Assembly (NCBI RefSeq): GCF_927798095.1
Contig: NZ_CAKMMF010000032.1
Span: 1 to 64,000, forward strand
DNA from: Paenibacillus plantiphilus
GTDB lineage: Bacteria; Bacillota; Bacilli; Paenibacillales; Paenibacillaceae
DNA: 64,000 bases
Reading direction: 5' to 3'
The position numbers and the translations under genes are program-made. Positions 17,684 to 25,848 of the stretch are shown piece by piece (the first letter of the stretch is position 1; each line of letters begins with the position of its first letter). The notes beneath the pieces are model-generated. The model ran no database searches, was not told the origin of the DNA, and was given only the letters and a program-made list of their open reading frames with translations.

Positions 17684-17914
17684 GACGGCCTTCCGCTCGA
17701 AGTGCTGAAGGGCGCTCCGGAGGGATTTCCGATTGAGGAAGCGCCTTCGATGGAGGAAGAGTTTGCGCCGGGAATTTCGGCGGACGAGTTCAAGCAGATA
17801 GCCAAACGGCTGAAGCAGGCAGGCAATATCAACGACCAGCAGCATCCTTTAAAGAGAAGCGGCCTCCAAACCCGTTTAATACAGGATAGGAGGCTGCTTT
17901 TGCACATAAAATAG
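17684..17914 (+). pseudogene. Remnant of a coding region (3' end of an unknown gene)
   Basis: After a stop at 17681 a frame of about 76 codons reads GLPLEVLKGAPEGFPIEEAP, then an acidic stretch and ADEFKQIAKRLKQAG. The composition and codon choice look coding, but there is no ribosome-binding site and no suitable start apart from a GTG at 17702. The tail runs into a terminator hairpin. It is most simply the C-terminal end of a gene whose 5' part has been lost, possibly with the insertion of the repeats upstream. The family is not recognised. Confidence 0.4.
17857..17901 (+). terminator. Rho-independent terminator
   Basis: GCCTCC (17862-17867) pairs with GGAGGC (17889-17894), extended by AGC/GCT-type pairs and followed by TTTT. 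It probably terminated the gene of which 17684-17914 is the remnant. Confidence 0.6.
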
Positions 17915-18023
17915 GGTCCGAAACAGAGCAGAGGGAATGATTTTGGGGAAGCGTAAGCGCTCGCGATCGGAAGAACATCCCCCTTGCCAGGTGACTCTGT
18001 TCGTTAGCCCGGCATCCTGTTCG

Positions 18024-19643
18024 CTATCGATTCAGCGAATGCTGCTTCATCGCAGCCCCCGCGACGACGGTCTTGTTTCTTCCCGATTCCTTGGCTTGAT
18101 AGAGCGCCTGATCCGCCAGATGGAACAGTTCATCCGGGGAATCGGCATGCGCCGGATATTGGGCGATGCCGAGCGAGATTGTAATCGGCTTGCCAATAGG
18201 GCTTCGTGTTTTTTCAAGCGATTGGCGAATTTTTTCGGCTGCCTCATAGGCGTCGTTGTCTGTCATATGTTGAAGCAGCATGACAAATTCCTCACCGCCA
18301 TATCGACAGCACACATCAGTGGAGCGGGCAGCTGCTGTCATTGCAGCCGCTAGAAACTTCAATACCTCATCTCCGGCTTGGTGTCCGTAGGTGTCATTCA
18401 CCAATTTGAATCTGTCGATGTCCAATACGACGATTGCGAACGGCGTTTGCTCTAATGTCCATTGATTCATGATGGCATCTAGCGTTCTGCGGTTCATTAA
18501 GCCTGTCAACGGATCAGTGATGGCATCATGTGTCAGCTGATCCCTTTCTTTTTTATAATCAGCCAATGCCAGAATGATCGCTTCCGTCAACAGGTCAGCC
18601 TCTCGGTTCCAATGCCGTTTTCTCTCTGGGAGGTTGAATTTCTCAGTGCCTACTGTGCTGATGAGATTGGCGAGAGCAACGAAGGGCTTGGCCAATCTGC
18701 GTGCGAGCAGGACAACTGCCAGCATCAAGATAGCGAATGGCGGCAATGTATAAAGCACAATCGTTGTAATATGCCGCATTAACTGTTCATAGATCATACT
18801 GGTCGGTGAGACTACTACAACACCCCAGCCGTTAGCCGGAACATTGGAATATCCCGCGAGCAGGTTCACTCCTTTCAAATTAACTACCTGTTCATGTCCG
18901 CTGTGGCCCTGCATCAGCTTGTGAACGACCTTATTGGCGCTGACATCCTCACCTAACCGCTCCTTGTCAGGATGATACAGCAAATGGCCGTCAGACCCGA
19001 CGATGTAGAAATAGGAGCCCGTATCGTCTCTGCTGGTGCTTCCGAAGATCATATTCAATATGTTGTTTTCCTGAAGATAGAGCGTCCCGCCGATAAACCC
19101 GCGATAAACGCCCTCGTGGTCATACAAGGGCTCGCTCATAAATACGATAAGTCGGCCTGTAGTGGTCGTCGTGTATGGCTTGGAGACATAAGGCTTTCTT
19201 GAAGCCAATGCATCCTTTGCTGCGGCTCCGGCAATCATTTTACCGCGAGAACCGATTGATTGGGGGGAGACACTTTGAACAAGCCCCGTCTCATCCACAA
19301 TAATAATGGAATTGAAATAGTTGCTGCTGTGCCGCATTAGCTCAAGATGGCGGTTGATATCCTTATCGTCCATAGCGGTAATATCAGCAAAAATGCCAGC
19401 GTTATATTGCAAGCTGCCCCTCATCGAAATAAACAAAGAGTCCACGGTCTGACTCATCTTCTCCGCGTTGGACAGATTCAAGTTAAGTGTCGTTTCAAAC
19501 AAGGACTGCTTTTTGGACTGATAGGAAGAAATAAGCAGGATCGTCAAGGTCATAATAACGGATAGAGAAACCAACCCGGTTAGAAGCGTGGTCAAACTAA
19601 CACGATTTCGTTTCATAAATTTGTTCTGGTAAAGCTGCTGCAT
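18024..19643 (-). CDS. Membrane diguanylate cyclase with Cache sensor
   Basis: This 539-residue protein makes cyclic di-GMP. Residues about 18-40 are a first membrane helix. About 45-285 is an extracytoplasmic dCache-type sensor (YFYIVGSDGHLLYHPDKERLG, NGWGVVVVSP), and about 292-314 is a second helix. The GGDEF domain spans about 370-530 with catalytic GGEEF at 449-453. The product-inhibition site RxxD is Arg440-Asp443, five residues before it. The protein should be an active enzyme controlled by an external ligand. It is monocistronic and divergent from the riboswitch-controlled gene at 20129. ATG at 19643 is the likely start; an alternative ATG at codon 10 is possible. Confidence 0.9.
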   Translation of the reverse strand: MQQLYQNKFMKRNRVSLTTLLTGLVSLSVIMTLTILLISSYQSKKQSLFETTLNLNLSNAEKMSQTVDSLFISMRGSLQYNAGIFADITAMDDKDINRHLELMRHSSNYFNSIIIVDETGLVQSVSPQSIGSRGKMIAGAAAKDALASRKPYVSKPYTTTTTGRLIVFMSEPLYDHEGVYRGFIGGTLYLQENNILNMIFGSTSRDDTGSYFYIVGSDGHLLYHPDKERLGEDVSANKVVHKLMQGHSGHEQVVNLKGVNLLAGYSNVPANGWGVVVVSPTSMIYEQLMRHITTIVLYTLPPFAILMLAVVLLARRLAKPFVALANLISTVGTEKFNLPERKRHWNREADLLTEAIILALADYKKERDQLTHDAITDPLTGLMNRRTLDAIMNQWTLEQTPFAIVVLDIDRFKLVNDTYGHQAGDEVLKFLAAAMTAAARSTDVCCRYGGEEFVMLLQHMTDNDAYEAAEKIRQSLEKTRSPIGKPITISLGIAQYPAHADSPDELFHLADQALYQAKESGRNKTVVAGAAMKQHSLNR

Positions 19644-19808
19644 GTCTGGAATCCCCTCGTTAGTTGCAGTTTCATTCGTATTTCATGCTCTCTTACTAAT
19701 TCGACATCATGCGCCAAAAACCTGTCAAAGCCGGAACTGACGCCGCCTCATGTAACTTTACATGGTTTTCGAAATAGATGAAAGCAGGTTTAGAATGATG
19801 AAAATATA

Positions 19809-19837
19809 TTGACAATTCATTATATTGCCTTTACCAT
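19809..19837 (+). promoter_or_regulatory. Sigma-A promoter of the c-di-AMP riboswitch gene
   Basis: TTGACA (19809-19814), a 17-base spacer and TACCAT (19832-19837) place the transcription start near 19844, exactly where the riboswitch begins. Confidence 0.7.
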
Positions 19838-19839
19838 AG

Positions 19840-19975
19840 ACACACGCTTAGTTTCCGGGTGTCATTCCGGAAAGCGGGGGAACCAGTTCTTTTGGGGCGA
19901 ATCACTTTTTTTATGAGTGTAGGGTACCATCTTACCCGAGTCCGTCAGCTAACCTCGTCAGCAGTGGATGGGTCT
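19840..19975 (+). promoter_or_regulatory. Cyclic di-AMP riboswitch (ydaO/yuaA type)
   Basis: The leader carries the conserved blocks of the ydaO-yuaA class in order: GGGGGAACCA at 19876, GGGGCGAATC at 19894, TAGGGTACC near 19920, then CCGTCAGCTAACC at 19942 and TCGTCAGC at 19955. This class binds two c-di-AMP molecules and as a rule turns expression off when ligand is high. It is followed by two terminator hairpins and then by the aminomutase gene, 150 bases downstream. Recognised from the conserved blocks; a covariance-model search was not possible. Confidence 0.9.
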
Positions 19976-19999
19976 GTTTCATATTTTAATTGAGACGCT

Positions 20000-20024
20000 A
20001 AGGCCCTTGTTAAGGGTCTTTTTC
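20000..20024 (+). terminator. First riboswitch expression-platform terminator
   Basis: AAGGCCCTT and AAGGGTCTT form a 9-bp stem (one G-T) with a GTT loop, followed by TTTC. It lies 25 bases after the aptamer and is the likely ligand-controlled terminator. Confidence 0.75.
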
Positions 20025-20060
20025 TGTTTATTTCTAGACCCCTGCTGGCGGAGCTGTGCC

Positions 20061-20085
20061 AAGACCCCGGACTGGAGGTCTTTTT
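20061..20085 (+). terminator. Second terminator-like hairpin before the aminomutase
   Basis: AAGACC (20061-20066) pairs with GGTCTT (20077-20082), with inner CC/GG pairs and a T run to 20085. With the hairpin at 20000 this makes a tandem arrangement. AGACCCC at 20036 could pair with GGGTCT at 20014 as an alternative fold. Confidence 0.6.
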
Positions 20086-20128
20086 GCTGTTCCATTCGTT
20101 GCACAAATCGCGTAGAGGGGGAAAAATA

Positions 20129-21325
20129 TTGGCCAAAGCAAAATATATAATGAATGTTGACAAGTTGACCATGCTGTCCGAAGCCGAGAGAGAGCGACTC
20201 AAGCCAATAACTGAAAAGTTTGTTTTTCGCGTCAATGATTACTATTTGAACCTCATTGATTGGAATGATCCGCAGGACCCGATTCGCAAGCTTATCATCC
20301 CCGGCGAAGGAGAGCTGCTGGAATACGGGCGCTGGGACGCGTCGGATGAGGATACGAATTATGTCGTGCCCGGCTGTCAGCACAAATATGGGAGCACCGC
20401 GCTTCTTATCGTGTCCGAGGTTTGCGGCGCTTACTGCCGGTATTGTTTCCGCAAGCGGCTGTTCCGCAACGATGTCAAGGAAGCGATGTCCGATGTCCAG
20501 CAAGGCATCGACTATATTAAGGAGCATCCCGAGATTAGCAATGTGCTGCTTACCGGAGGCGACAGTCTTATTCTGGATACGGGGAAAATAGAAATGATTC
20601 TCCGCCAGCTGCGCGAGATTGAGCATGTCAAAATTATTAGATTCGGCTCCAAAATCCCTGTATTCAACCCCATGCGGATCTATGAGGATCCGAGATTGCT
20701 GGAAGTGATTCGCACTTACTCCACACCCGAGAAGCGAATCTACGTCATGGCGCATATCAATCATCCCCGTGAAATTACATCCGAAGCCAAACAAGGCTTT
20801 CAGGCACTGCATGATGCCGGTGCTATCGTAGTCAACCAGACGCCTGTGCTGAAAGGCATTAATGATGATCCCGCAGTTCTGGGCGAGCTGCTGGACAAAC
20901 TATCGTGGGCTGGCGTTACTCCCTATTATTTCTTCGTCAACCGGCCTGTAGCAGGCAACCGTGAATTCGTCCTTTCCCTGGAACAGGTCTATCGACTCGT
21001 TGAGGAAGCGAAGGGCCGCACTTCCGGCTTGGGCAAGCGTGTTCGACTTGTCATGAGCCATACATCAGGAAAGATTGAAATATTGGCAATCGAGAATGGC
21101 AAAGCTTATTTGAAGTATCATCAATCCCGCGAGGGGCAATATGGAAATTTCATGATACTGGATTGCCCGCAGGAGGCCTCCTGGTTTGACGATCTGCCGG
21201 GAAATGAGGCTTACTGGAGCAAGCCCGAGAAGAAAACGGAGCAGATTGTTTCTGTCAACCAGCTTCCGGATTTTCCCGAGAAGAGAGGCAAAATAAAGAA
21301 ACAGCTGATCGATCAAGTGCCTTGA
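20129..21325 (+). CDS. KamA-family radical SAM aminomutase
   Basis: This 398-residue protein is a lysine 2,3-aminomutase-family radical SAM enzyme: Cys99, Cys103 and Cys106 form the CxxxCxxC [4Fe-4S] motif (CGAYCRYCFRKRLF), followed by LLTGGDSLIL and RFGSKIPVFNPMRI. KamA converts L-lysine to L-beta-lysine with SAM and PLP. The usual PLP-lysine motif PGGGGK is replaced by HTSGK, so substrate choice may differ. The start is TTG at 20129 behind AGAGGGGG; the longer frame from 20084 lies in the terminator. It is shorter than typical KamA (about 416-470). Expression is controlled by the c-di-AMP riboswitch, suggesting a link to osmotic adaptation. A terminator follows. Confidence 0.85.
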   Translation: MAKAKYIMNVDKLTMLSEAERERLKPITEKFVFRVNDYYLNLIDWNDPQDPIRKLIIPGEGELLEYGRWDASDEDTNYVVPGCQHKYGSTALLIVSEVCGAYCRYCFRKRLFRNDVKEAMSDVQQGIDYIKEHPEISNVLLTGGDSLILDTGKIEMILRQLREIEHVKIIRFGSKIPVFNPMRIYEDPRLLEVIRTYSTPEKRIYVMAHINHPREITSEAKQGFQALHDAGAIVVNQTPVLKGINDDPAVLGELLDKLSWAGVTPYYFFVNRPVAGNREFVLSLEQVYRLVEEAKGRTSGLGKRVRLVMSHTSGKIEILAIENGKAYLKYHQSREGQYGNFMILDCPQEASWFDDLPGNEAYWSKPEKKTEQIVSVNQLPDFPEKRGKIKKQLIDQVP

Positions 21326-21398
21326 CAGACGAATCCAAACAACACGGACCGAATACATAATGAAGCGGTTCGTCGCATCATCTGAGAGCACTATTATA

Positions 21399-21447
21399 GA
21401 GAGCTGCCGCATGCTGGATTGAATTGTACTGCGGGCAGCTCTTTTTT
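21399..21447 (+). terminator. Terminator between aminomutase and ger operon 2
   Basis: AGAGCTGCC-GC and GC-GGGCAGCTCT form a long stem followed by TTTTTT on the plus strand. The convergent germination operon ends just beyond it at 21451. Confidence 0.85.
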
Positions 21448-21450
21448 GCG

Positions 21451-21675
21451 TTATTGGAGTCCGAACCGCTTGGATAGCCCGTCAAACATAAGGTTCATAA
21501 ATTCAGTAGGTCCCGGCAGCTCGGGATTGATGAGCAGAGTGACAGCCAGCACGAATGCGCTCGCTGTAATGACAAGAATGGCGAGCCTGGATCTCTGTTC
21601 CTTTGCGGCCTTGTACTCTCCCCATATAATCAAGCCCGCGATCAGGCAAAGACCAGCAGCAGCCATCCATTTCAT
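21451..21675 (-). CDS. Small membrane protein at end of ger operon 2
   Basis: A 74-residue protein with two hydrophobic helices (AAAGLCLIAGLIIWGEY and LAILVITASAFVLAVTLLI). It begins 22 bases after the Ger(x)C lipoprotein gene and is the last gene before the shared terminator. It is of the size and topology of the D-type small extra subunits described for some Bacillus germinant receptors, but sequence identity is not evident to me. Its presence in one form or another with both ger operons of this window supports a role in the receptor. Confidence 0.6.
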   Translation of the reverse strand: MKWMAAAGLCLIAGLIIWGEYKAAKEQRSRLAILVITASAFVLAVTLLINPELPGPTEFMNLMFDGLSKRFGLQ

Positions 21676-21697
21676 ATAAAATCGCTCCTATCGCCCG

Positions 21698-22915
21698 TTA
21701 TTTGTGAATGATGGTTTCGTCCGGCACGCCCTGCGGGCTTTCAGATTTTCCCGACCGCATAATGAGCACGTCCACCTGTAGTCCAGTCTCGATATTGGGA
21801 TAGATGCTCTCCCATTTGGAGAGATTGGCATTCCATTGCTTGGGGTAATGGCGGCGGAATTCAGCAGCATAGCCGAAAAAATCAGTCTTGAGCTCCTTCT
21901 GTGCAAGATTGATGGCCGATTGAACGATACCGGTCATTTTTTCCTTCCAAAGCTTCTCAATGTCTTTCACTTGATTAGGAGCAGCGAGCGACAGATCAGT
22001 CGTATTCAGCACAATATCGCCTCTTGCCTTCACATGAGCTTGTATGCTCCATACTCCGTTACGGATGCGCGGAGTCAATGTTGTGTTGATGGTGGACGGC
22101 TTAATGGCAACAACGCCCTTGCTATTATTATCGGGCTGTACGCTGAAGACAATATCCTCCAGCTGATTCAACATGATTAACATGCCTATACTTAAGGGCT
22201 CCGTGATCGTGCGGATGTAAGCAGCTTTCTTGAAGAGCGCGAGACCTCGAATATAGGGGATGGAAGCAAGCTTGTCCTTTCCCTCCTCCGGGGGAGGTAT
22301 CTTCAAACGGGAGAGGACGGCTGATTGCCCGGGGCCCTCTATCGACTTGGCCAGGTCGAGAATGGTGACCCTTGCACCGAGCTTCATAATGCCCATCTCA
22401 CGCATCGCTTCGGCCGAGCTGCGCTCCAGCGAAGGCAGCTGCGCCAGTATTTCTTTAGCTGGCTGCTGACTGACATAAACGTATGCATGCTCACGGAATT
22501 GGGAATAGCGCAGCAGGAAATCGAGATATTCGCGCAGACCGCGTTTGGCAGCGCTCTGTCCGATGACGACAGCCTCGGAGTGTCCCCAGAACACATGGCG
22601 GGATAACTTTCTCTGCAGCCGGCTCATAGCCTCGGCCAGATTGCTGCCATTCGCGCTTTTTACGATTGTAGTTCCGCTGGCAGTGCCTTCACTGCTGCCG
22701 CTCGGACTACCTCCGCCGCTTTGGCGAGGGCTGTAGATTTGTGCGGACAAGAGAATTCCCTTGCCCTCCGGGCTGTCGATGCCTAAGGCGAGTACGATGG
22801 CCAGATCATTGATTTCGGTCCGATCCCAACAGCCAGTCAGCGTTACAGCGATCATGGAGAGGGAAAGTGTCAGTGCAGCAATTCGCGATAGACAAGCAGT
22901 CACTCTCGCCGTCAT
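21698..22915 (-). CDS. Spore germination lipoprotein, GerC (Ger(x)C) family
   Basis: This 405-residue protein is a receptor C subunit. The signal sequence ends in the lipobox LTGC, followed by WDRTEINDLAIVLALGID, the family signature. A glycine/serine-rich insert near residues 65-80 (QSGGGSPSGSSEGTASG) is unusual. The C-terminal domain ends with NLAQKELKTDFFGYAAEFRRHYPKQW. Its ATG overlaps the end of the upstream permease gene by 4 bases, so B and C subunits are coupled. It is attached to the outer face of the spore inner membrane by its lipid. Confidence 0.9.
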   Translation of the reverse strand: MTARVTACLSRIAALTLSLSMIAVTLTGCWDRTEINDLAIVLALGIDSPEGKGILLSAQIYSPRQSGGGSPSGSSEGTASGTTIVKSANGSNLAEAMSRLQRKLSRHVFWGHSEAVVIGQSAAKRGLREYLDFLLRYSQFREHAYVYVSQQPAKEILAQLPSLERSSAEAMREMGIMKLGARVTILDLAKSIEGPGQSAVLSRLKIPPPEEGKDKLASIPYIRGLALFKKAAYIRTITEPLSIGMLIMLNQLEDIVFSVQPDNNSKGVVAIKPSTINTTLTPRIRNGVWSIQAHVKARGDIVLNTTDLSLAAPNQVKDIEKLWKEKMTGIVQSAINLAQKELKTDFFGYAAEFRRHYPKQWNANLSKWESIYPNIETGLQVDVLIMRSGKSESPQGVPDETIIHK

Positions 22916-24024
22916 GGGGATGTCTGTCCTTTTCTTTGTTTCTGGATTTTTTTTCTAATTGCCCCGATTCCAAGCAGCAGAGCTGGCAGTATAAGCAGCA
23001 TGACAAGCGTATAAATATTGGCAGAAGCGCTGATCATGCTGCTTATATCCGACTTGCCGCGAGCAATCCAGTAGGCAAATACTGTACATAGGAATGCTGT
23101 CGGAATCACGACCGGACGGTAGTCCTTCATGCCAAGCCACTGGGCGATGGATAGCGAATAGATGTACAGAAAGGTAGAGATTTTGACGTAAATACCGGAT
23201 ATCCAGAGGGCAATTACAAGTGCTTCGAGATGCTGCATGAAGTCGGCAATTGTAATGTAACGGGCAGCAATCATAACAGGATAGACGAAGCTTGCTGTCA
23301 TATCGCCCATCAGGAGCAGACATACGACATTGGTGACAACCATGGAGAGTGTGACATATAGAACGGACAGCATGCTTTTGCGGACAACCTTGCTACGATT
23401 GTGCACGAACGGGAGCAGAAAGGCGATGAGAATAAACTCACTGAACCAGGCTGCGGGCGCAAGCGCTCCGACAATCGACGGCCGCAGTCCCTTTTCCCCA
23501 ATGGGCAGCAGGTCTGCGGGGTGAAGCTCTCCAATTAACAGCACGAACAGGAATGCAGCCAGAAAAATAAACAGCACGACGAAAATTTGAGCGCTTCTTC
23601 CAATAACCTCAATGCCTGAACGGACATTGATGGCACAGACCAGCACCATAGTACCCATAATGACGTACATCGGGGTTTGGGGCAGCGCATTGCTAATAAT
23701 GAATTCACCATAGGTGCGAATGATCAGCCCCGTAATATGGGGGAGGTATAACATATAGATCAGACCGAACAGCTTGCCCGGAACAGCTCCCAAAATAGAT
23801 ACGCTTGCTTCGATCATCGTACGGTCGGGATAGAGCTTGTTCAGACCCAGAGCGACGAATACGGTAAGCAAGCCGACCAGTGAGCCCCAGAAGGGGGAGA
23901 GCCACATATCATGACCGGCATGAGCCATCGTAATACTGGGAACGGACAGAATGGAGGTAGCCAATATAGCGGGATAAATCATAATGTTCATCTGCGCCAG
24001 CGATATTTCCCCCTGTTTCATCAT
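22912..24024 (-). CDS. Spore germination permease, GerB family
   Basis: This 370-residue protein of about ten helices matches the GerAB permease family: GEISLAQMNIMIYPAILATSILSVP at the start corresponds to the unwound first helix of the fold. The frame is open back to 24150, inside the gerA gene, but the paired ATGs at 24024/24021 give the family N-terminus MMKQGEISLAQ and leave a 16-base gap to the gerA stop. It probably forms the germinant-binding transmembrane subunit. Order on the minus strand is A, B, C, then the small protein. Confidence 0.88.
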   Translation of the reverse strand: MMKQGEISLAQMNIMIYPAILATSILSVPSITMAHAGHDMWLSPFWGSLVGLLTVFVALGLNKLYPDRTMIEASVSILGAVPGKLFGLIYMLYLPHITGLIIRTYGEFIISNALPQTPMYVIMGTMVLVCAINVRSGIEVIGRSAQIFVVLFIFLAAFLFVLLIGELHPADLLPIGEKGLRPSIVGALAPAAWFSEFILIAFLLPFVHNRSKVVRKSMLSVLYVTLSMVVTNVVCLLLMGDMTASFVYPVMIAARYITIADFMQHLEALVIALWISGIYVKISTFLYIYSLSIAQWLGMKDYRPVVIPTAFLCTVFAYWIARGKSDISSMISASANIYTLVMLLILPALLLGIGAIRKKIQKQRKGQTSP

Positions 24025-24040
24025 TGCCCGAGCACCCCCG

Positions 24041-25597
24041 TTATTTCTTGCTGGATTGTCTGGCGATGATCGGTGTGCCAGATTTGATTCCATTATGCCT
24101 CCCTCGCAAGCGGTTTCGGTTGGCCCATATAGGTGACCGCCAGAACACATCTCTCCATAGCCCCGAGGAGGTTGGCGTCATTGGAGAGAGATAGGGAACG
24201 CCGAAGGATCTCAGTCCGCATAGATGAATGACGATTACAATCATTCCGAGCATCATCCCGATCAGGCCAAGAGTACCTGCCAGCAGCATGATTGGAAACC
24301 GCAGCAGACGAGAGGCAAGACCAGCGGAATAGCGGGGGATCATAAAGGAAGCGATGCCTGTCGTAGCTACAATGATGACCATGGGCGCAGATACAATGCC
24401 TGCCGATGTGGCAGCTTGTCCGATAATGAGCGCGCCTACGATGCTGACGGCAGCGCCGACCTGCTTGGGCAGCCGTACTCCAGCCTCTCGCAGCGCCTCG
24501 AAAGCGATCTCCATAATGAGTGCTTCAATTAATGCGGGAAAAGGAATTTCCTCTCTCGCCTTGGCCACGCTCAGAAGCAACACGGTCGGAATCATTTCCT
24601 GATGATAGGTAGTAATGGCAACATAAGCGGAGGGCAGCAGCAGCGACAAAATATAGAACAAATAACGCAGCCAGCGGACGAAAACACTCATTATAAAATG
24701 CTGATAGTAATCTTCAGCCGATTGCAGCATGGAGAACAGCGTGACGGGAGCGACGAGCGCAAAGGGCGTTCCGTCAATAAGCAGAGCAAACCGTCCTTCC
24801 AGCAGATTAGCGCAGACTACATCAGGACGCTCGGTTGACAGCATTTGCGGAAAGGGGGATTTGGGCTGGTCGGTAATCCATTCCTCAATGTATTCACTCT
24901 CCAGAATGCCGTCAGTTTCAATGGCAGACAGTCGGCGCATGACTTCCTTAACGATGGAAGGCTCAATCACTCCCTCCAGGTACGCGAGCCTGACGGTGGT
25001 ACGGGTATATTCTCCGATGGAGATGCTCACCATCTTGAGATTGGGGTTTTTCAAACGTTTGCGCAGCAGCGAGATATTGACGGCCAAGCTTTCTGTGAAG
25101 CCCTCGCGGGGGCCTCTAAGCGTTGCCTCTGCTGTGGGCTCTTCAACATTGCGATGCTCGGATTTTGAAAGACCAAAAGTTAGCGCGCATGAGCTGCCCT
25201 CCAGAAGGAGGAGCGGATGTCCGCCGCTGATGCTCAGGCTGGCCTCCTCAAGTGTGGCTACTATTGTAGATGAGGATATTGGCAATATACCTGCTATAGC
25301 GGCGGCGTCTATCAGCAGACTGTCCGGGTTCCATGCAATAAGCGGTCCAAGAATCTGGCGGTCAAGCAGCTCGGTGTCGCATAATGTGGAATGAAAAATG
25401 AGGACAGCTTCAACGGCTTGATGGATGTGAAAGGTATGAAATGTGACATCTGAGCCCTCCGAATAAATGGCGCGCAGCGCTGTCACATTGTCCTTCAGAT
25501 GAGGCGACAAGATAGGGCTGGGAGCGGAGCCTCTCTGCATATGCGCTTGGCGGTGGAACGGCATTCGTTTCATAGGCCCACGGAACGATTTTGTCAT
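24041..25597 (-). CDS. Spore germination protein, GerA (A-subunit) family
   Basis: This 518-residue protein is the A subunit of the second receptor. The N-terminal soluble domain includes GHPLLLLEGSSCALTFGLSKSEHRNVEEPTAE and SPFPQMLSTERPDVVCANLLEGRFALLIDGTPFAL, both family hallmarks; about five membrane helices follow from residue 300. It is equivalent in layout to the protein at 11734 but clearly diverged, so the two operons probably sense different germinants. The start ATG follows GAGGTG. A possible sigma-G promoter lies upstream at 25622. Confidence 0.9.
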   Translation of the reverse strand: MTKSFRGPMKRMPFHRQAHMQRGSAPSPILSPHLKDNVTALRAIYSEGSDVTFHTFHIHQAVEAVLIFHSTLCDTELLDRQILGPLIAWNPDSLLIDAAAIAGILPISSSTIVATLEEASLSISGGHPLLLLEGSSCALTFGLSKSEHRNVEEPTAEATLRGPREGFTESLAVNISLLRKRLKNPNLKMVSISIGEYTRTTVRLAYLEGVIEPSIVKEVMRRLSAIETDGILESEYIEEWITDQPKSPFPQMLSTERPDVVCANLLEGRFALLIDGTPFALVAPVTLFSMLQSAEDYYQHFIMSVFVRWLRYLFYILSLLLPSAYVAITTYHQEMIPTVLLLSVAKAREEIPFPALIEALIMEIAFEALREAGVRLPKQVGAAVSIVGALIIGQAATSAGIVSAPMVIIVATTGIASFMIPRYSAGLASRLLRFPIMLLAGTLGLIGMMLGMIVIVIHLCGLRSFGVPYLSPMTPTSSGLWRDVFWRSPIWANRNRLRGRHNGIKSGTPIIARQSSKK

Positions 25598-25621
25598 GAT
25601 TGCACCTCATCACATGAAGTA

Positions 25622-25653
25622 TAGAATGGTTTCGTGAGGTTTATCTTTTCCAA
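25622..25653 (-). promoter_or_regulatory. Possible forespore (sigma-G) promoter of ger operon 2
   Basis: On the minus strand CATTCTA (25622-25628) matches the sigma-G -10 pattern, with TGGAAA 18 bases upstream as a mediocre -35. It lies 25 bases before the gerA start. The match is suggestive only. Confidence 0.3.
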
Positions 25654-25670
25654 AAAGCCCCTTGCATATG

Positions 25671-25688
25671 TGCCCGTTCTGCCGCATC
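25671..25688 (+). repeat. 18-bp direct repeat, left copy
   Basis: TGCCCGTTCTGCCGCATC occurs here and, identically, at 26707-26724. The two copies bracket the AT-rich membrane-protein gene at 25849-26694. Confidence 0.7.
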
Positions 25689-25848
25689 GGCTCTATTTGT
25701 CCAGACTTATAGTTATTTTGCTTTACAAACTTAAATGGATGATGTCTAATTAAAGAATTAATTCAAATATATGTTTAGAATAAAAGGATAGATTTAATTC
25801 CTAATTAATATATAGATAGGATGCGAACATGAAAAAGAAGAGGGTGCA

